Shown one piece after another: positions 22,585 through 33,110 of a DNA stretch of 64,000 bases; the stretch's first letter is position 1, and the number at the start of each line of letters is the position of its first letter. The stretch is from Cephalopachus bancanus (taxonomy: Eukaryota; Chordata; Mammalia; Primates; Tarsiidae). The DNA lies in NCBI GenBank assembly GCA_027257055.1, contig JAPVLO010000133.1:8605501-8669500 (forward strand). The letters are read 5' to 3'. A program made the position numbers and the translations under genes. The notes below the pieces were generated by a model. It ran no database searches, had not been told where the DNA came from, and saw only the letters and a program-made list of their open reading frames with translations.

Positions 22585-22900
22585 ATTCCTGTAATCCCAG
22601 CACTTTAGGAAGCAGAGGGGAGAGGATAGCCTAAGCCCAGGGGTTCAAGACCAGCGTGGACCACACGGTGAGACCTCGTCTCTACAATAAATAAAAAAAT
22701 TAGCTGGACCTAGTGGCACATGTCTGTGATTCCAACTACTTGGAAGGCTGAGGTAGAAAGATCACCTGAGCCCAGCAGGTTGAGGTGCCAGTGGTCATGA
22801 ACATGCCACTGCCCTCCAACCTGGGTGAAAGAGTGAGAATCTAACTTGGAAGGGAGGAAAGGAAGAAGGGAGGGAAGGAGGGAAGAAGGAAGGAAGAGAA
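22585..22900 (+). mobile_element. Alu, 5'-truncated, with (GGAA)n tail
   Basis: It begins 'attcctgtaatcccagcact', lacking the first bases of the left monomer. The body is diverged and ends near 22845. The tail has expanded into a GGAA/GGGA-rich purine tract to 22900. Inserted in the sense L1. Confidence 0.9.
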
Positions 22901-24068
22901 AATTCACAGAAAGGTAGAAAATATTTGCAAATCATATCCCTGATGAGGAAATTGTACTTAGAATTTATTTTTTGAAAATCTTACAACCCAATAATAAAAA
23001 AGACAAATAGCCAATATTTTAAATAAGCAAATGATCTGAATGTATATTTCTGCAAAAATATGTATAAGATCTAAAGATAACATCAGCATTAGTCCTCCTG
23101 TCTAACTGGGACTTCTGTGCCTCTGGTCAACTATCCCCCACTCCCCATACCAGAGGGTAACTACCATTCTGCTTTCTACTTCTCTAAGTTTGGTCTTTTT
23201 GGATTTGATATATAGGTGAGATCATGCCTTACTTGTATTTTTGTGCCTGACTTATTTCACTTAGCATAATGTCCTTCCAGGTTTATCCACCTTATCACAC
23301 TGAGAGAATTTTCTTGTTTTTTAAGGAAAATAAAAAATATTTATATTGTACTATTAATATATACCACATTTCCTTTATTCATTCATTGGACACTTGGCTA
23401 CTGATGGATACTTATGTTGATTCTGTATAACAGCGATGGTAAAAAATGCCACAGTGAACATGGGAGTGCAGGTATCTCTTTGACATACTGATTTCAATTC
23501 CTTTGGGTCTGTACCCAGAAGTGGTATTACAAGAGCATATAATGATTACATTTTTAGTTTTTTGAGGAGCCCCCATACTGTTCTCCATAGTGGCTGTACT
23601 AATTGACATTTTATCAACAGTGCATCAGGGCTCCCTTTTCTCTACATCCTTGCCAACATTTGATAGCTTTCATCTTTTTTATAATAGTCATTCTAACAGG
23701 TATGAAGGACTATCTTATTGTAATTTTTTACTTGCAGTTCCCTGATGATTAGCAATGATGAGCATTTTTGGTTGTTGGTCATTTGTATGTCTTCCTTTTA
23801 AAAATTTTTTTAACTTAAAGATGTGGGGGTACAATTCAGGGTTAGGTATACAAATGTTCATTATGAAGGTACCTTTGTGGATGAGGTGTGCCCCCCTCCC
23901 CTGGCAGTTTCCCACTACTACCAATCCCTTTCTTATAGTATTATGATAATTGTTCAAGGTCCGCTTATGAGTGAGGACATGTGGTACTCAGTTTTTTGTT
24001 TCTGTGATAAATCATTCAGTATTATAAGTCCATCCAAGTTTCTGTGAAGTTTATAATTTTGTCCTTAT

Positions 24069-24308
24069 TTATGGCAGCATAATATCCATACTGTATATGT
24101 ACCACATTATTTTTTTTATCCAGTCCACTTTTGATGGGCAGCATGGTTGGTTCCATGTTTTTGCTATTGTGAACAATGCTGCAACACAAATGCGTGTGCA
24201 GGTATCTTTTTTATAGAGTGATTTGAGTTCCTCCGGGTATATTCTCAGTAGTGGGATTGTGGGGTTGTATGGAAGGTCAATTTTTAGATCTTTCAGGAAT
24301 TGCCACAC
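24069..24308 (-). pseudogene. L1 ORF2p C-terminal remnant
   Basis: The minus-strand frame reads [18 protein letters not shown] near its start and CVAALFTIAKTWNQP further on. Both are hallmark phrases of the L1 ORF2 C-terminal region. The rest of ORF2 upstream is missing owing to the internal deletion near 24690, so this is a relic. Confidence 0.9.
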
Positions 24309-25886
24309 TGTTTTCCACAGAGTCTGTACTAGTTTACACTCCTACCAACAGTGTAGAAGTGTTCCCTTTTTGCCACATCCTCACCAGCATCTGTTGTTTT
24401 TTTGAGTTATTGACGATGGCCATCCTGACGAGTTAGGTAGTATCTCAATGTGGTTTTGATTTGCCTTTCTTTGATGACTAGTGAGACTGGGTATTTTTTC
24501 ATGCATCTGTTGGCTCCTCATATATCTTCTTTTGAGAAGTGTCTATTCATATCTTTTGCCCACTTTCTAATGGGGCTGTTTGTTTTTTATTTTTTGGCCA
24601 TTTGAGTTCCTTGTAGATCCTAGATGCTAGGCATTGTCAGATATAATTTGTCAGATTCTTCTGCTGAAGGTAGGGTTTTGGTGGTCATGCTCCCTTAGGT
24701 AATTTGTTAGTCTGTTAATTTGTGACCTTTCCATTTTCTTCATGTGTGTTCACAGAGATATGAATTTCCCTCTTTGCACTGTTTTCATGGCATCCCAGAT
24801 ATATTGGTTAGATGTTTCTTCATTTTCATTTGTTTCCAGGTATCTTTTAATTTCTATTTTGATTTCTGTGTTGACCCAGGAGTTGTTCAGCGTCAGGCTG
24901 TTTAGTGTCTATGACTTTGTGGGTTTGGGGGGAACTTAGTTGGTGTTGATATTTATTTTTATTCCACTGTGGTCTGAGAAGGTGCATGGCAGTATTTCAA
25001 TCTTTTGAAATATTTTTATGATTGATTTATGGCTGAGGATGTAGTCAATCTTAGAGTATGTTCCATGTGGTGATAAGTAGAATGTATATTTCATGGTCGT
25101 TGGGTGGAGTGTTCTCTAGGTATCAATTAAGTCCATTTGGTCAAGTATCATGTTGAGGTTCCATATCTCCTTGTCAATTTTTTGTCTTGATAATCTGTCT
25201 AGGGTTGTTTAGGGTATTTAAGTCCCCAGCCATGATAGTGGTAGAGTCAATATCATTTTTTAGTTTCCCTAGAAGTGCTTTACGAAAGTAAACATAGGTG
25301 CTCCTATGTTGGGTGCATATATGTTTAGAATGAATATTTCCTGTTGATAGATTTAACCCTTTATCATTATGAAGTGACCTTCTGTATATCTTTTAACTTT
25401 TGATAGCTTAAAGGGTATTTTGTCTGATATTAAGATCCCAACTCCTGCTTTCTTTTGTTTTCTGTTCTGAAAATCTGTTTTCCATCCTGTTCCTTTGAGT
25501 CTGTGAGTGTCTTTTCTAGTGAGATAAGTCTCTTGGAGACAGCATACTGTTGCATCATTATATTTTATTCAATTTTCCATTCTATGTCTTTTCAGGGGGC
25601 ATTTAGTCCATTCACATTCAAGCTAATTGTTGACATGTGGAGTTTATCTCTGTCACGAGGTTCTTATAGAGTTTGTTGCTGCTGCTGTTTGTTAGTTTGC
25701 TTGTTGTCTTTCGTTTGGTTTTTGAATTGATCTATGTGTTTTTTCTATCTTTTTCCTGCACTCTCAGGAAGGGCATTGTTCTTTTTTTATTTATTTCATA
25801 TTTAATACTTTCTTAAGTGTTTCTCATAGAGTTGGTCTGGAGGCAGCATAAACTCTCAGCGATTGAATGTCTGGAAAAGATTTTAA

Positions 25887-26141
25887 TTATCCATCACTGA
25901 TGAAGCTTAGCTTAGCTGGGTAGGTAATTCTTGGTTGAAATTGTTTATCTTTGTGAACTTTGAAGATTGGACTCCAATCTCTCCTAGCCTGAAGTGTTTC
26001 TGTAGATAAATCTGCTGCTATTCTAGTTGGTCTTCCCTGGTAGGTAGTCTGGCCTTTCTCTCTTGTTACCTTTAGGATTTTTTCTTTTATACTTACTTTG
26101 TGTAAGCAAATTACTATGTGTCTAGGAGTTGGTCTTCTCAT
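25887..26141 (-). pseudogene. L1 ORF1p C-terminal domain remnant
   Basis: The 84-residue open piece contains PRHIVICLHKVSIKEKILK, REKGQTTYQGRPTRIAADLS and ARRDWSPIF, then YPAKLSFISDG at its end. These match the C-terminal RNA-binding domain of the LINE-1 ORF1 nucleic-acid chaperone. The coiled-coil and RRM parts to the right (26150-26800) lie in broken frames. The good preservation supports this being the younger of the nested L1s. Confidence 0.93.
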
Positions 26142-26984
26142 CTGTTATCTTACAGGGGTTCTCTAAATCTCTTGTGTTTGGATAGTTATTTCTCTGCTGA
26201 GATGAGGTACATTTTATTGGATAATTTCAGGGAATGTTTTTTTCCAGGATGGCCTTTGTCTCTCTCTACCTGCCTCAGGGATTCCAATTAATCTTAGATT
26301 CAGCCTCTTGATATAATTGAATATCTCTTGGAGGCTTTGTTATGTCTTTTTAAACTTCCTTTCTATGTTTTTAGCAGTTTGGGTTAGTTCCATATTTTGA
26401 TCCTCAAGCTCTGAGATTCTTTCTTCTGTTTGGTTAATTCTGCATACCATGCTTATCAGTCTGTTATTTACTTCATTCACTGTATTCCTTACTGCTGTTA
26501 TCTCAGTTATCAACTCCTTCGTTCTTTCCTCTTGTCTCTCCTCATTTCTATTTATTCTCTCTGTTAATATCTTGATATCTTGGTTTGTGGTTTGAGACTA
26601 TTCATTCTGGGGGCTCTTCATTGTTTGAGTTCCAAAGTCTGTATTCTCAGTTGTCTTCCTGGGGGTCTGTATATTCTTCCTTCAGTTTTTCTTCATTTGT
26701 GTAGGTTTTCTTTCAACTTTTTTTTACCTCTTTTATAGTTCAGTGATGGGGGATAGCTTTTACTTCTGCTTGCTCAGTCTTCTCTTCTTCCTTATGTAGA
26801 TCCTCTGGCTTTGTTCAATTTTGAAGCTGAACTGAGGGTGGGGTGATGTGCCTTTTGCAGTTCTGAGATTCAATCAAGGGGGAGCTGTGATTCAGAGTGT
26901 ATCTTTGGATCCCAGGTGTGTGGGCCCCTGGAGTCCACTTCCCACTTCCTTACAATCCATCCATGCAGTGGGGGTGTATGTTTG

Positions 26985-27345
26985 CTCCCTGAAAGCAAAA
27001 TGAGATAAGAAAAAGGAAAAGAATGGAAAAAGGAAGGAGGAAGATGAAAAGAAGGTGGAGAGAGAGAAGAAAAAGAGGGAAAACAGGTGTACCAACTAAA
27101 AAATAAACAGAGACGCAAACAAAGACAGGAAAAAAAATACAATCATACAAACAAACAGACCAAAAAAACAAAAACTAAAAAAAACCCTGTTGATATATTT
27201 GCCCTAAAAAATACCCATACACAAACAGAAAATCTTTTAAAAACTACATTAAAATAACAGAAACAAAGCAAGTATGAAAACAAAAACAAAAACAGAAAGA
27301 GAGAGGAAAAAAACAAAAAGTAAAACTAAAAAAAACCTTGCTCTG
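26985..27345 (+). repeat. Purine/A-rich tract inside the L1 5' UTR
   Basis: About 360 bp almost free of T on the plus strand at first (GGAAAAG/GAAGGAGG type), then A-rich with scattered C. On the L1 sense strand it is a long polypyrimidine tract. It lies between the ORF1 region and the GC-rich 5' end. Confidence 0.85.
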
Positions 27346-28102
27346 TGGCCATTTCTGTACCTCCAGGTCCCTTTCAGCTTCTGCCACCACATTAGGGAGC
27401 AGCTCCAGTCTCCAGCCCATCCCCTCCGCTCTCAGCACAGGTTGATAGGGTTGCTTTCATCATGGGTCAGATGCCCATGGACTGCTGTGGGAGAAGGATG
27501 GATCAGATCCAGACTCATCCAACTCATCTGCTGCTGCCACTACTGTCAAGTCTCCCACTCAGATCTGAGATGTCTGTGCCTGTTCTAGCATGGGGGATGG
27601 GCATCTGTCTCTTCATGCCCCAAAGAGGATAACCTCTAGGCTCCAGGTTGGAGCCTGGCCAGAGCTGGGCAGGACAATACAGGTCTCTGCCCAGTCTTGG
27701 GACAGAGAAGATGGCACCAGTCAGTGTGTCCTCACTGGCAGCAGGCAGATTTCCACATCTAGTCTTCTCTACAGTTCCTGGGACTTGAGCCTGGTCTGCT
27801 GCCATTGGTGATGCCACGGGCCAGGTGCCAGGTGATAAGGAGCAGCTGTTCTCTGCTGCCTCCTCTCAAGAGAGCCCTGAAAACAGCAAATAATCCTGTG
27901 TGCCGGAACTCCAATCTCAGGGCTGTCGAGAGTTGTAGTCACCTCCAGATAAGAGCCCCAGGTGCATAAACCCAAGTATCCCCTCAGATGAACTTTCACC
28001 CACCCACCACCACACACTCACTCACACAGAGAGTCTTTATGGACACTCACTTTTGTGGAGACTCACACTCTGACCTGTTCCATCACCATCTAGCATCCTC
28101 CC
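27346..28102 (-). promoter_or_regulatory. GC-rich 5' UTR of the younger L1, probable internal promoter region
   Basis: A GC-richer 750-bp block at the 5' end of the L1, reading outward to the target-site duplication at 28103. In L1s this region carries the internal promoter. That function is inferred from position only and no motif is claimed. Confidence 0.55.
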
Positions 28103-28509
28103 TGTATGTCTTCTTTTAAGAAATGTCTGTTCAAGCCCTTTACCCATTTTTAAACTGGGTTATTAGTTTTCTTGACAATGAATTGCTTGAGTTCACTATA
28201 TATTTTGGATATCAACCCCTTATCAGATATATTACTTGCAAATATTTTCCCCCACTCTATGAATTGTTTTTTTACTCTGCTTCCTTTACTGTGCAGAGTC
28301 TTTTGAGTTTAATATAAATCTTGTTTATTTTTGCTTTTGCTACCTGTGCTTTCTAAGCCATATCCAAAAACTTATTGCCCAGACAAATGTCATGAAACTT
28401 TTCCCCTATGCTTTCTTCTAGCTCTTTTATAGTTTCATGCCTTACATTTACATCTTTAATCTATTTTGATTTGGATAAGGCATAAGACAAGGTCCAATTT
28501 AATCATGTA

Positions 28510-28625
28510 CATATTTAGAGATGAGCTCTTTCCCTGGCTGGCCTCGAACTCCTGGGCTCAACCTATCCTCCTGCCTCAACCTCTCAAGTAGCTGGGACTA
28601 CAGGCACTTGCCAATGTACCTGGCT
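28510..28625 (-). mobile_element. Monomeric Alu-like fragment, antisense
   Basis: 'ctggcctcgaactcctgggc' followed by 'caagtagctgggactacagg' and 'tgccaatgtacctggct' matches a single Alu-type monomer in reverse. It interrupts the old L1 ORF2 region. Probably a fossil monomer or truncated Alu. Confidence 0.8.
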
Positions 28626-29436
28626 CAATTTCATTATTTTGCATGTCATTTTCTCAACGTTTATTAAAGAGACTGTCCTTTCCCCGTGGTGTGTTCTGGG
28701 CATTTTTATGGGAAATCAATTGTCCATAAAGGCTTGGATTTATTTATGGAATCTCTCTATCCTATTCCATTGGTTGATGTGTCAGTTGGTATGTCAATGC
28801 CATAGTATTTTGATTACTCTAGCTTTGTAGTATATTTTGGTGTCAGGTAGTGTGATGCCTCCAACTTTGTTCATTTTGCTCAAGATTTTTGAACTACTTG
28901 GAGTCTATGGTGGTTCCATGAAATTTTGGGGGTGTTTTTTCTATTTCTGTGAAAAATGACATTGGAATTTTGATGGGGATTGCATCAAATTTGTAGATCA
29001 TTTTGGGTAATATGGACATTGTAGCAATATTAGATGTCCATGAATGCAGAATATATTTCCATTTATTTTCACTTGATTATAGAAAATTATCTGTTTAATG
29101 TTGAATTTGTGCATCTGTTTTTTAGGGATATGGGCCTATAGTTTTCTATCTTTGTTGCATTATCATCTGGTTTTAGTAATAGAGTAATATTAGCCTTGTA
29201 GAATGAGTTAAGGAGAATTTTCACCTCTTTAATTTTTTTGTAATAGTTTAAGGAGAATTAGTGTTAGTTCTTCTTTGAAAGTCTGGTAGAATTCTGCAGT
29301 GAAGCCATCCCACCATGGGCTTTTCTTTGATGAGAGACTTTTTATAACTTGTTTTATCTCATTACTTGTTATTGAACTGTTTGAGATTTCTATTTCTTCC
29401 TGGTCCAATCTTTGTAGGTTGTATGTGTCCAGGAGT

Positions 29437-29733
29437 TTATTGATAGGACTCCTCTAGGTTTTCTAGTTTGTTAGTATACAGTTGTTCATAACAATCTCTG
29501 ATGGTCTTTTGTATCTCTGTTGTATCAGTTGTAATGTCTCCTTTTTCATCTCTGATTTTTTTTGGGGGGGTTAGACTAGTAAGTGGTTTATTGATTTTCT
29601 TTATCTTTTCAAAAAGCCAACTTTTCATTTCATTAATCCTTTGTTTAGTTTTGGTCTTATCTTTATTAATTTGGGGTCTTGTTGCTCTTGCTTTTCTAAC
29701 TCCTTTGGGTACATTATTAGACTGCTTATTCAA
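29437..29733 (-). pseudogene. L1 ORF2p fragment (between endonuclease and RT)
   Basis: The minus frame contains [19 protein letters not shown] and [21 protein letters not shown], typical of the stretch of L1 ORF2 between the endonuclease and the reverse transcriptase. It ends near the DNLEE-like motif. Isolated open piece, not functional. Confidence 0.9.
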
Positions 29734-29996
29734 AATCTTTCTACTTTTTTTATGTGAACACTTATGGCTATCAGCTTCTTTCTTGGCACTGTTTTTTGCT
29801 ATATCCCATGGGTTATGGTGTGTTGTATTTCTATTTTATTAGTTTCAATAATTTTTTTAATTTTCCCCTTAATTTCTTTCTTGACCCAATGGCACTCAGT
29901 AGCATGGTTGTTTACTTTCTATGTATTTATACAGTTTCCAAAGTTCCCCTTGTTACTGATTTCTAGTTTTATTTCATTATGGTCTGAAAAAATACT

Positions 29997-30236
29997 TTAT
30001 AGGATTTCAATTTTTAAAGTTTGTTGAGATTGGTTTTGTGTTCTAACATGTTTTGTGTCTATTTTGAAGAATGTTCTGTTTGCTGATGAAAAGACTCTGT
30101 ATTCTGTAGCTGTTTGATGAAATGTTCTATAAATGTCTGTTAGGTCTATTTGCTCTAATGTACAGTTTAAAATTTCTTTGTTAATTTTATGTCTTAATGA
30201 TCTGTCTAGTGTTGAGAGTGGGATGTTGAAGTCCAC
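29997..30236 (-). pseudogene. L1 ORF2p endonuclease fragment
   Basis: The minus frame shows DFNIPLSTLDRSLRHKINKE and QIDLTDIYRTFHQTATEY, the second half of the L1 AP-type endonuclease. The site that is usually Asp-His near the end reads Asp-Thr, so the nuclease would be dead even in frame. Relic. Confidence 0.88.
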
Positions 30237-30529
30237 AATTATTACTGTATTGAAGTCTATCTCTCCTTGCTTTATGTATCTGGGTGCTCAGGTGTTAGGT
30301 GCATATACATTTAGAATTGTATATCTTCTTGCTGAAGCTAATTCCTTTATCATTATATTCTTCTCCATCTCTTTGTATTGTTTTTGACTAAAATTTGTTT
30401 TATCTAATGTAGGAATAGCTGTTTCTGTTCATTTTTAGTTTACATTTTCATAGAATATATTTCTTCATCCCCTTTTAGTCTATATAAATCTTTACAGGTG
30501 AGATGAGTTTCTTATAGGCAGTATATAGT

Positions 30530-31640
30530 TGGGTCATTTTTAAAAATCCCAAGTGAATGTGTGGGTTCTCAAGTCCCTGGGAAATGGGTGTGGTGTGGGC
30601 AATGGCAGTAGCAGTTGTGGTACAAACCTCTGGGACCCAAGCAGTTTCCACTGGGTTGTACTGGTGTTGGTAGTGGCTGCAACGGGCTGGCAGGAAATTC
30701 CCCAGATCCACAGGTAGGTGGCATGTGCAACTAGGTGCCAGGTATGGTGGCCATGGCAGATTGTGCATTCAACTTCAGACCCCAGGAGGAGTGCTCAGGT
30801 GCCAAAACAGGTAGACTGTACTGGCCGGCAATCACAGGCATCTGGACAACATGCTCACATATGAGGTAGGGGCAGAGTCGGACTGGCAGACCTGCCCTCA
30901 GGCCTCCCTCGTGGTGCATGCAGATGCTGTTGGTGTGAGCAGAGGCAGAATGATGGGGGATGTCCAGGTGGAGTCCTTCTGGGAAGGGTGGGGCTGCTTT
31001 CACCAGGGACAGCATCGGCAGGGACTGGGGTTGCACCTTCACTCGTGCCTGGGCCTTGCAGCTACCCACAGCTGCTATGCAGGCAGTTGGATCTGACATG
31101 GGGCACGACTGCCTCACTGCTAGGAAGTGGAGTCACTGCAGGTGGCTCTACCTCAGCTCTGGAGGTGGGGTTGGTGGGAAGGGACCATCAGTGGGCCCCA
31201 GGGATTGGAGATGCAGAGGCTGTGGAGCCCTAGGGCGGGAGGCAGGTTGGTGTGCCTGAGCTCTCACAATGGCACAGGACTCTCAGTGGGTCAGAGTGAG
31301 CACTCCCTCTGGAGCAGAACCTTCATGTGATCTCCAGGAAGCTCCGAGGTTAGTCCTGAGTCCTGCAAAAGCTGAAGGACTCTCCCATGAGTGGGGTTGT
31401 AGGTATCTGGAGGTCTCTCACTTGCCCTTTCCCCAGATCAGGGAGCCTCTGCAGACTTTTAGTGAATCCTGGAAACAGCCATCTCCCTCCCTCTCCTTCC
31501 TGGCTTTCAAGCTTCCTGTAGCTTTTCAGTTGAATCCAGGGTTCTCTCCTAGATAAGCTATTCTGAGTATAATTATCTACTCACTCTGTTGGGTGCTTTC
31601 TGGGGAAGAGGCAGAACCAAGTGCCTGGAGTCAGCCATCT
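30530..31640. other. GC-rich block within the L1 nest, probable L1 5' UTR
   Basis: Sharp rise in GC against the AT-rich L1 ORF2 on both sides. Open frames up to 128 codons occur on both strands, overlap and show no family resemblance. Best explained as L1 5' UTR. A captured CpG-rich unrelated segment is an alternative. Confidence 0.5.
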
Positions 31641-31780
31641 TAACACCCTTCCTCTCCCATCAATGTCTTACAGTTTCAGTATACAGATCCTATATCTCCA
31701 TGGCTACATTATTCCTATTGCATTTTGTTGTTGCTATTATAAATGGGATTGTTTTCTTAATTCCTTTTTTAACAGTTTTG

Positions 31781-32095
31781 TTAGCATATTGGACATGTTA
31801 CTGACTTTTTTTTCTTTTGATTCCTGCAACTTATTTCATTGTTCGGTTCTAACAGTTTTTGGTGGAGTCTTTTAAGATTTCCTACATATAAGATTATGCT
31901 GTCAGCAAACAATTTCACTTCTTCCTTTCTTGTTAGCATGTCTTTTATTTCTTTCTCTTGACTAATAGCTTTGACTAGAACTTCCAGTAATATGTTGATA
32001 GTGGTGAGAATGGGCAACCTTGTCTTATTCCTGACCTTAGAGGGAAAGTTTTTAACTTTTACCATTGAGTATGAGGCTAACTGTGGGGTTGTCAT
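31781..32095 (-). pseudogene. L1 ORF2p reverse transcriptase fragment with altered active site
   Basis: The minus frame includes AISQEKEIKDML, then EEVKLFADSIILYVGNLK. The L1 reverse transcriptase box, usually F/Y-A-D-D, reads F-A-D-S here, so the second catalytic Asp is lost. Upstream and downstream frames are broken. Confidence 0.88.
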
Positions 32096-32800
32096 ATATG
32101 GCCTTTATTATGTTGGGGTACATTCCTTCTATACCTGATTTGTTCCGAGTTTTTTTAATCATAAAATAATGTTAAATCTTGTCAAAATGCTTATTTATAT
32201 CTAGTAAGATGACCATATAGCTTTTGTCCTTCATTCTGTTAATATGGTATATCACATTTATTCATGTGTCTATGTAGAAGTATTCTTGAATCCCAAGGAT
32301 AAATCCCACTTGATCATGGTAAATAATCCTTTTAATGTTCTATTGTTTTCAGTTTGCTAGTATCTTGTTGGAAAAGTTTGCAACTGTGTTAATCAGGGAT
32401 ACTGGCCTGTAATTTTCTTTTCTTGCAGTGCCTTTTCTGGCTTTGGGATTAAGGTAATGCTGGCCTTGTAAAATGAGTTTGGAAGTGTTCCCTCTTCTTC
32501 AGTTTTTTTGGAAGAGTTTGAGAAGCATTGGTAATAGTTCTATTAAAGTTTAGCAGAATTGAGCTGGGTCCTGGGCATCAGGTCCTGGGCTTTTATTTGA
32601 TGGGAGATTTTTTAAAATTACTGATTCAATCTCTTTACTTGTTAGTGGTTCTGTTTAGATTTTCTTTTTTTTTTTCATGATTCAATCTTGGTAGGTTACA
32701 TGCTTCCAGGAATTTACCATTTCTTCCAAGTTATCCCATTTGTTGGCATATAATGATTTACAGTAGTTTCTTATGATCTTTTCATGGAAAAGATTGTTGG

Positions 32801-33110
32801 TCAATAGTAATTACTGTGTGCCTCCCACATGCCTCACACTGTGCTGAATGTTGGAGACACAGCTATGGAGAAGGCAAGGTCACTGTTTCTGAGGAATTCT
32901 CAGCTTGGGGGAAGCAAATTGCTACACTACAGTGGTAGATGAAGGCTGTGTGTCACAGAGGTCTGGACCGAATGCTGTGGGAGCAAGAGGAGGAACAACT
33001 GGTTCTATGTGAGCAGAGCTGAGAAAACTTCCCATGAAGGTGACCTTTTGGCTGGGCCTTGGAGAACGAGCAGAAAAGACCTGCAGTGCTCATGAGCCAC
33101 TCTCCTAGCA
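32801..33110 (+). repeat. Probable L2 LINE fragment, sense
   Basis: 'ttactgtgtgcctcccacat' and 'cacactgtgctgaatgttgg' then 'acacagctatggagaaggca' follow the L2 3' half. Ancient, matched by eye. Confidence 0.6.

Larger units (their letters stand above)
20920..23075 (+). mobile_element. Old L1 LINE, sense, ORF2 3' part
   Basis: It follows L1 ORF2 order on the plus strand: 'agagatgaggaaaagcattt' (21024), 'aaaggtgaaagactgaatg' (21387), 'atgacaagatcaaataatca' (21539), 'ggaaatccaaggaagctaga' (21985) and, near 22986, 'acccaataataaaaaagac'. It is interrupted by a Tigger-like element (21144-21374), a (CA)n tract (22011-22061) and an Alu (22585-22845). It has no long reading frame and is inactive. Its 3' end faces the antisense L1 that starts near 23076. 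Confidence 0.85.
23802..28102 (-). mobile_element. Younger antisense L1, internally deleted, with TSD, nested in an older L1
   Basis: Left of the element is a target site 'tgtatgtcttccttttaa' (23784-23801) and right of it 'tgtatgtcttcttttaag' (28103-28120), a one-base-different duplication. Both sides join a continuous older L1. From left to right it holds a short T-run (the L1 A-tail), 3' UTR, ORF2 3' end, an abrupt jump near 24690 to the ORF2 5' part, ORF1, a purine-rich tract and a GC-rich 5' UTR. The middle of ORF2, including the reverse transcriptase core, is missing. It is therefore a 5'-complete but inactive copy of about 4.3 kb. Confidence 0.88.
29086..31654 (-). mobile_element. Third antisense L1 block with GC-rich 5' end
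   Basis: It repeats ORF2 regions out of order relative to the flanking old L1. It holds an ORF2 linker (29437-29733), an endonuclease part (29997-30236), then from about 30530 a GC-rich non-coding block that looks like an L1 5' UTR. ORF1 seems largely missing. The flanking old L1 continues at about 31655, so this block is an insertion or rearrangement within it. No clear target duplication or T-run was found on the left, so the mechanism is uncertain. Confidence 0.7.
23076..32800 (-). mobile_element. Old antisense L1 (L1M-like) interrupted by several insertions
   Basis: Three pieces read in proper antisense L1 order: 3' UTR (23076-23800), ORF2 3' end and middle (28103 to about 29085) and ORF2 reverse transcriptase region (about 31655-32800). 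The first gap holds a younger L1 and the second a third L1-like block. A short Alu fragment sits at 28510-28625. The reading frame is broken in every part. The piece near 32800 ends in the middle of ORF2, so its 5' half is missing. Confidence 0.8.
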
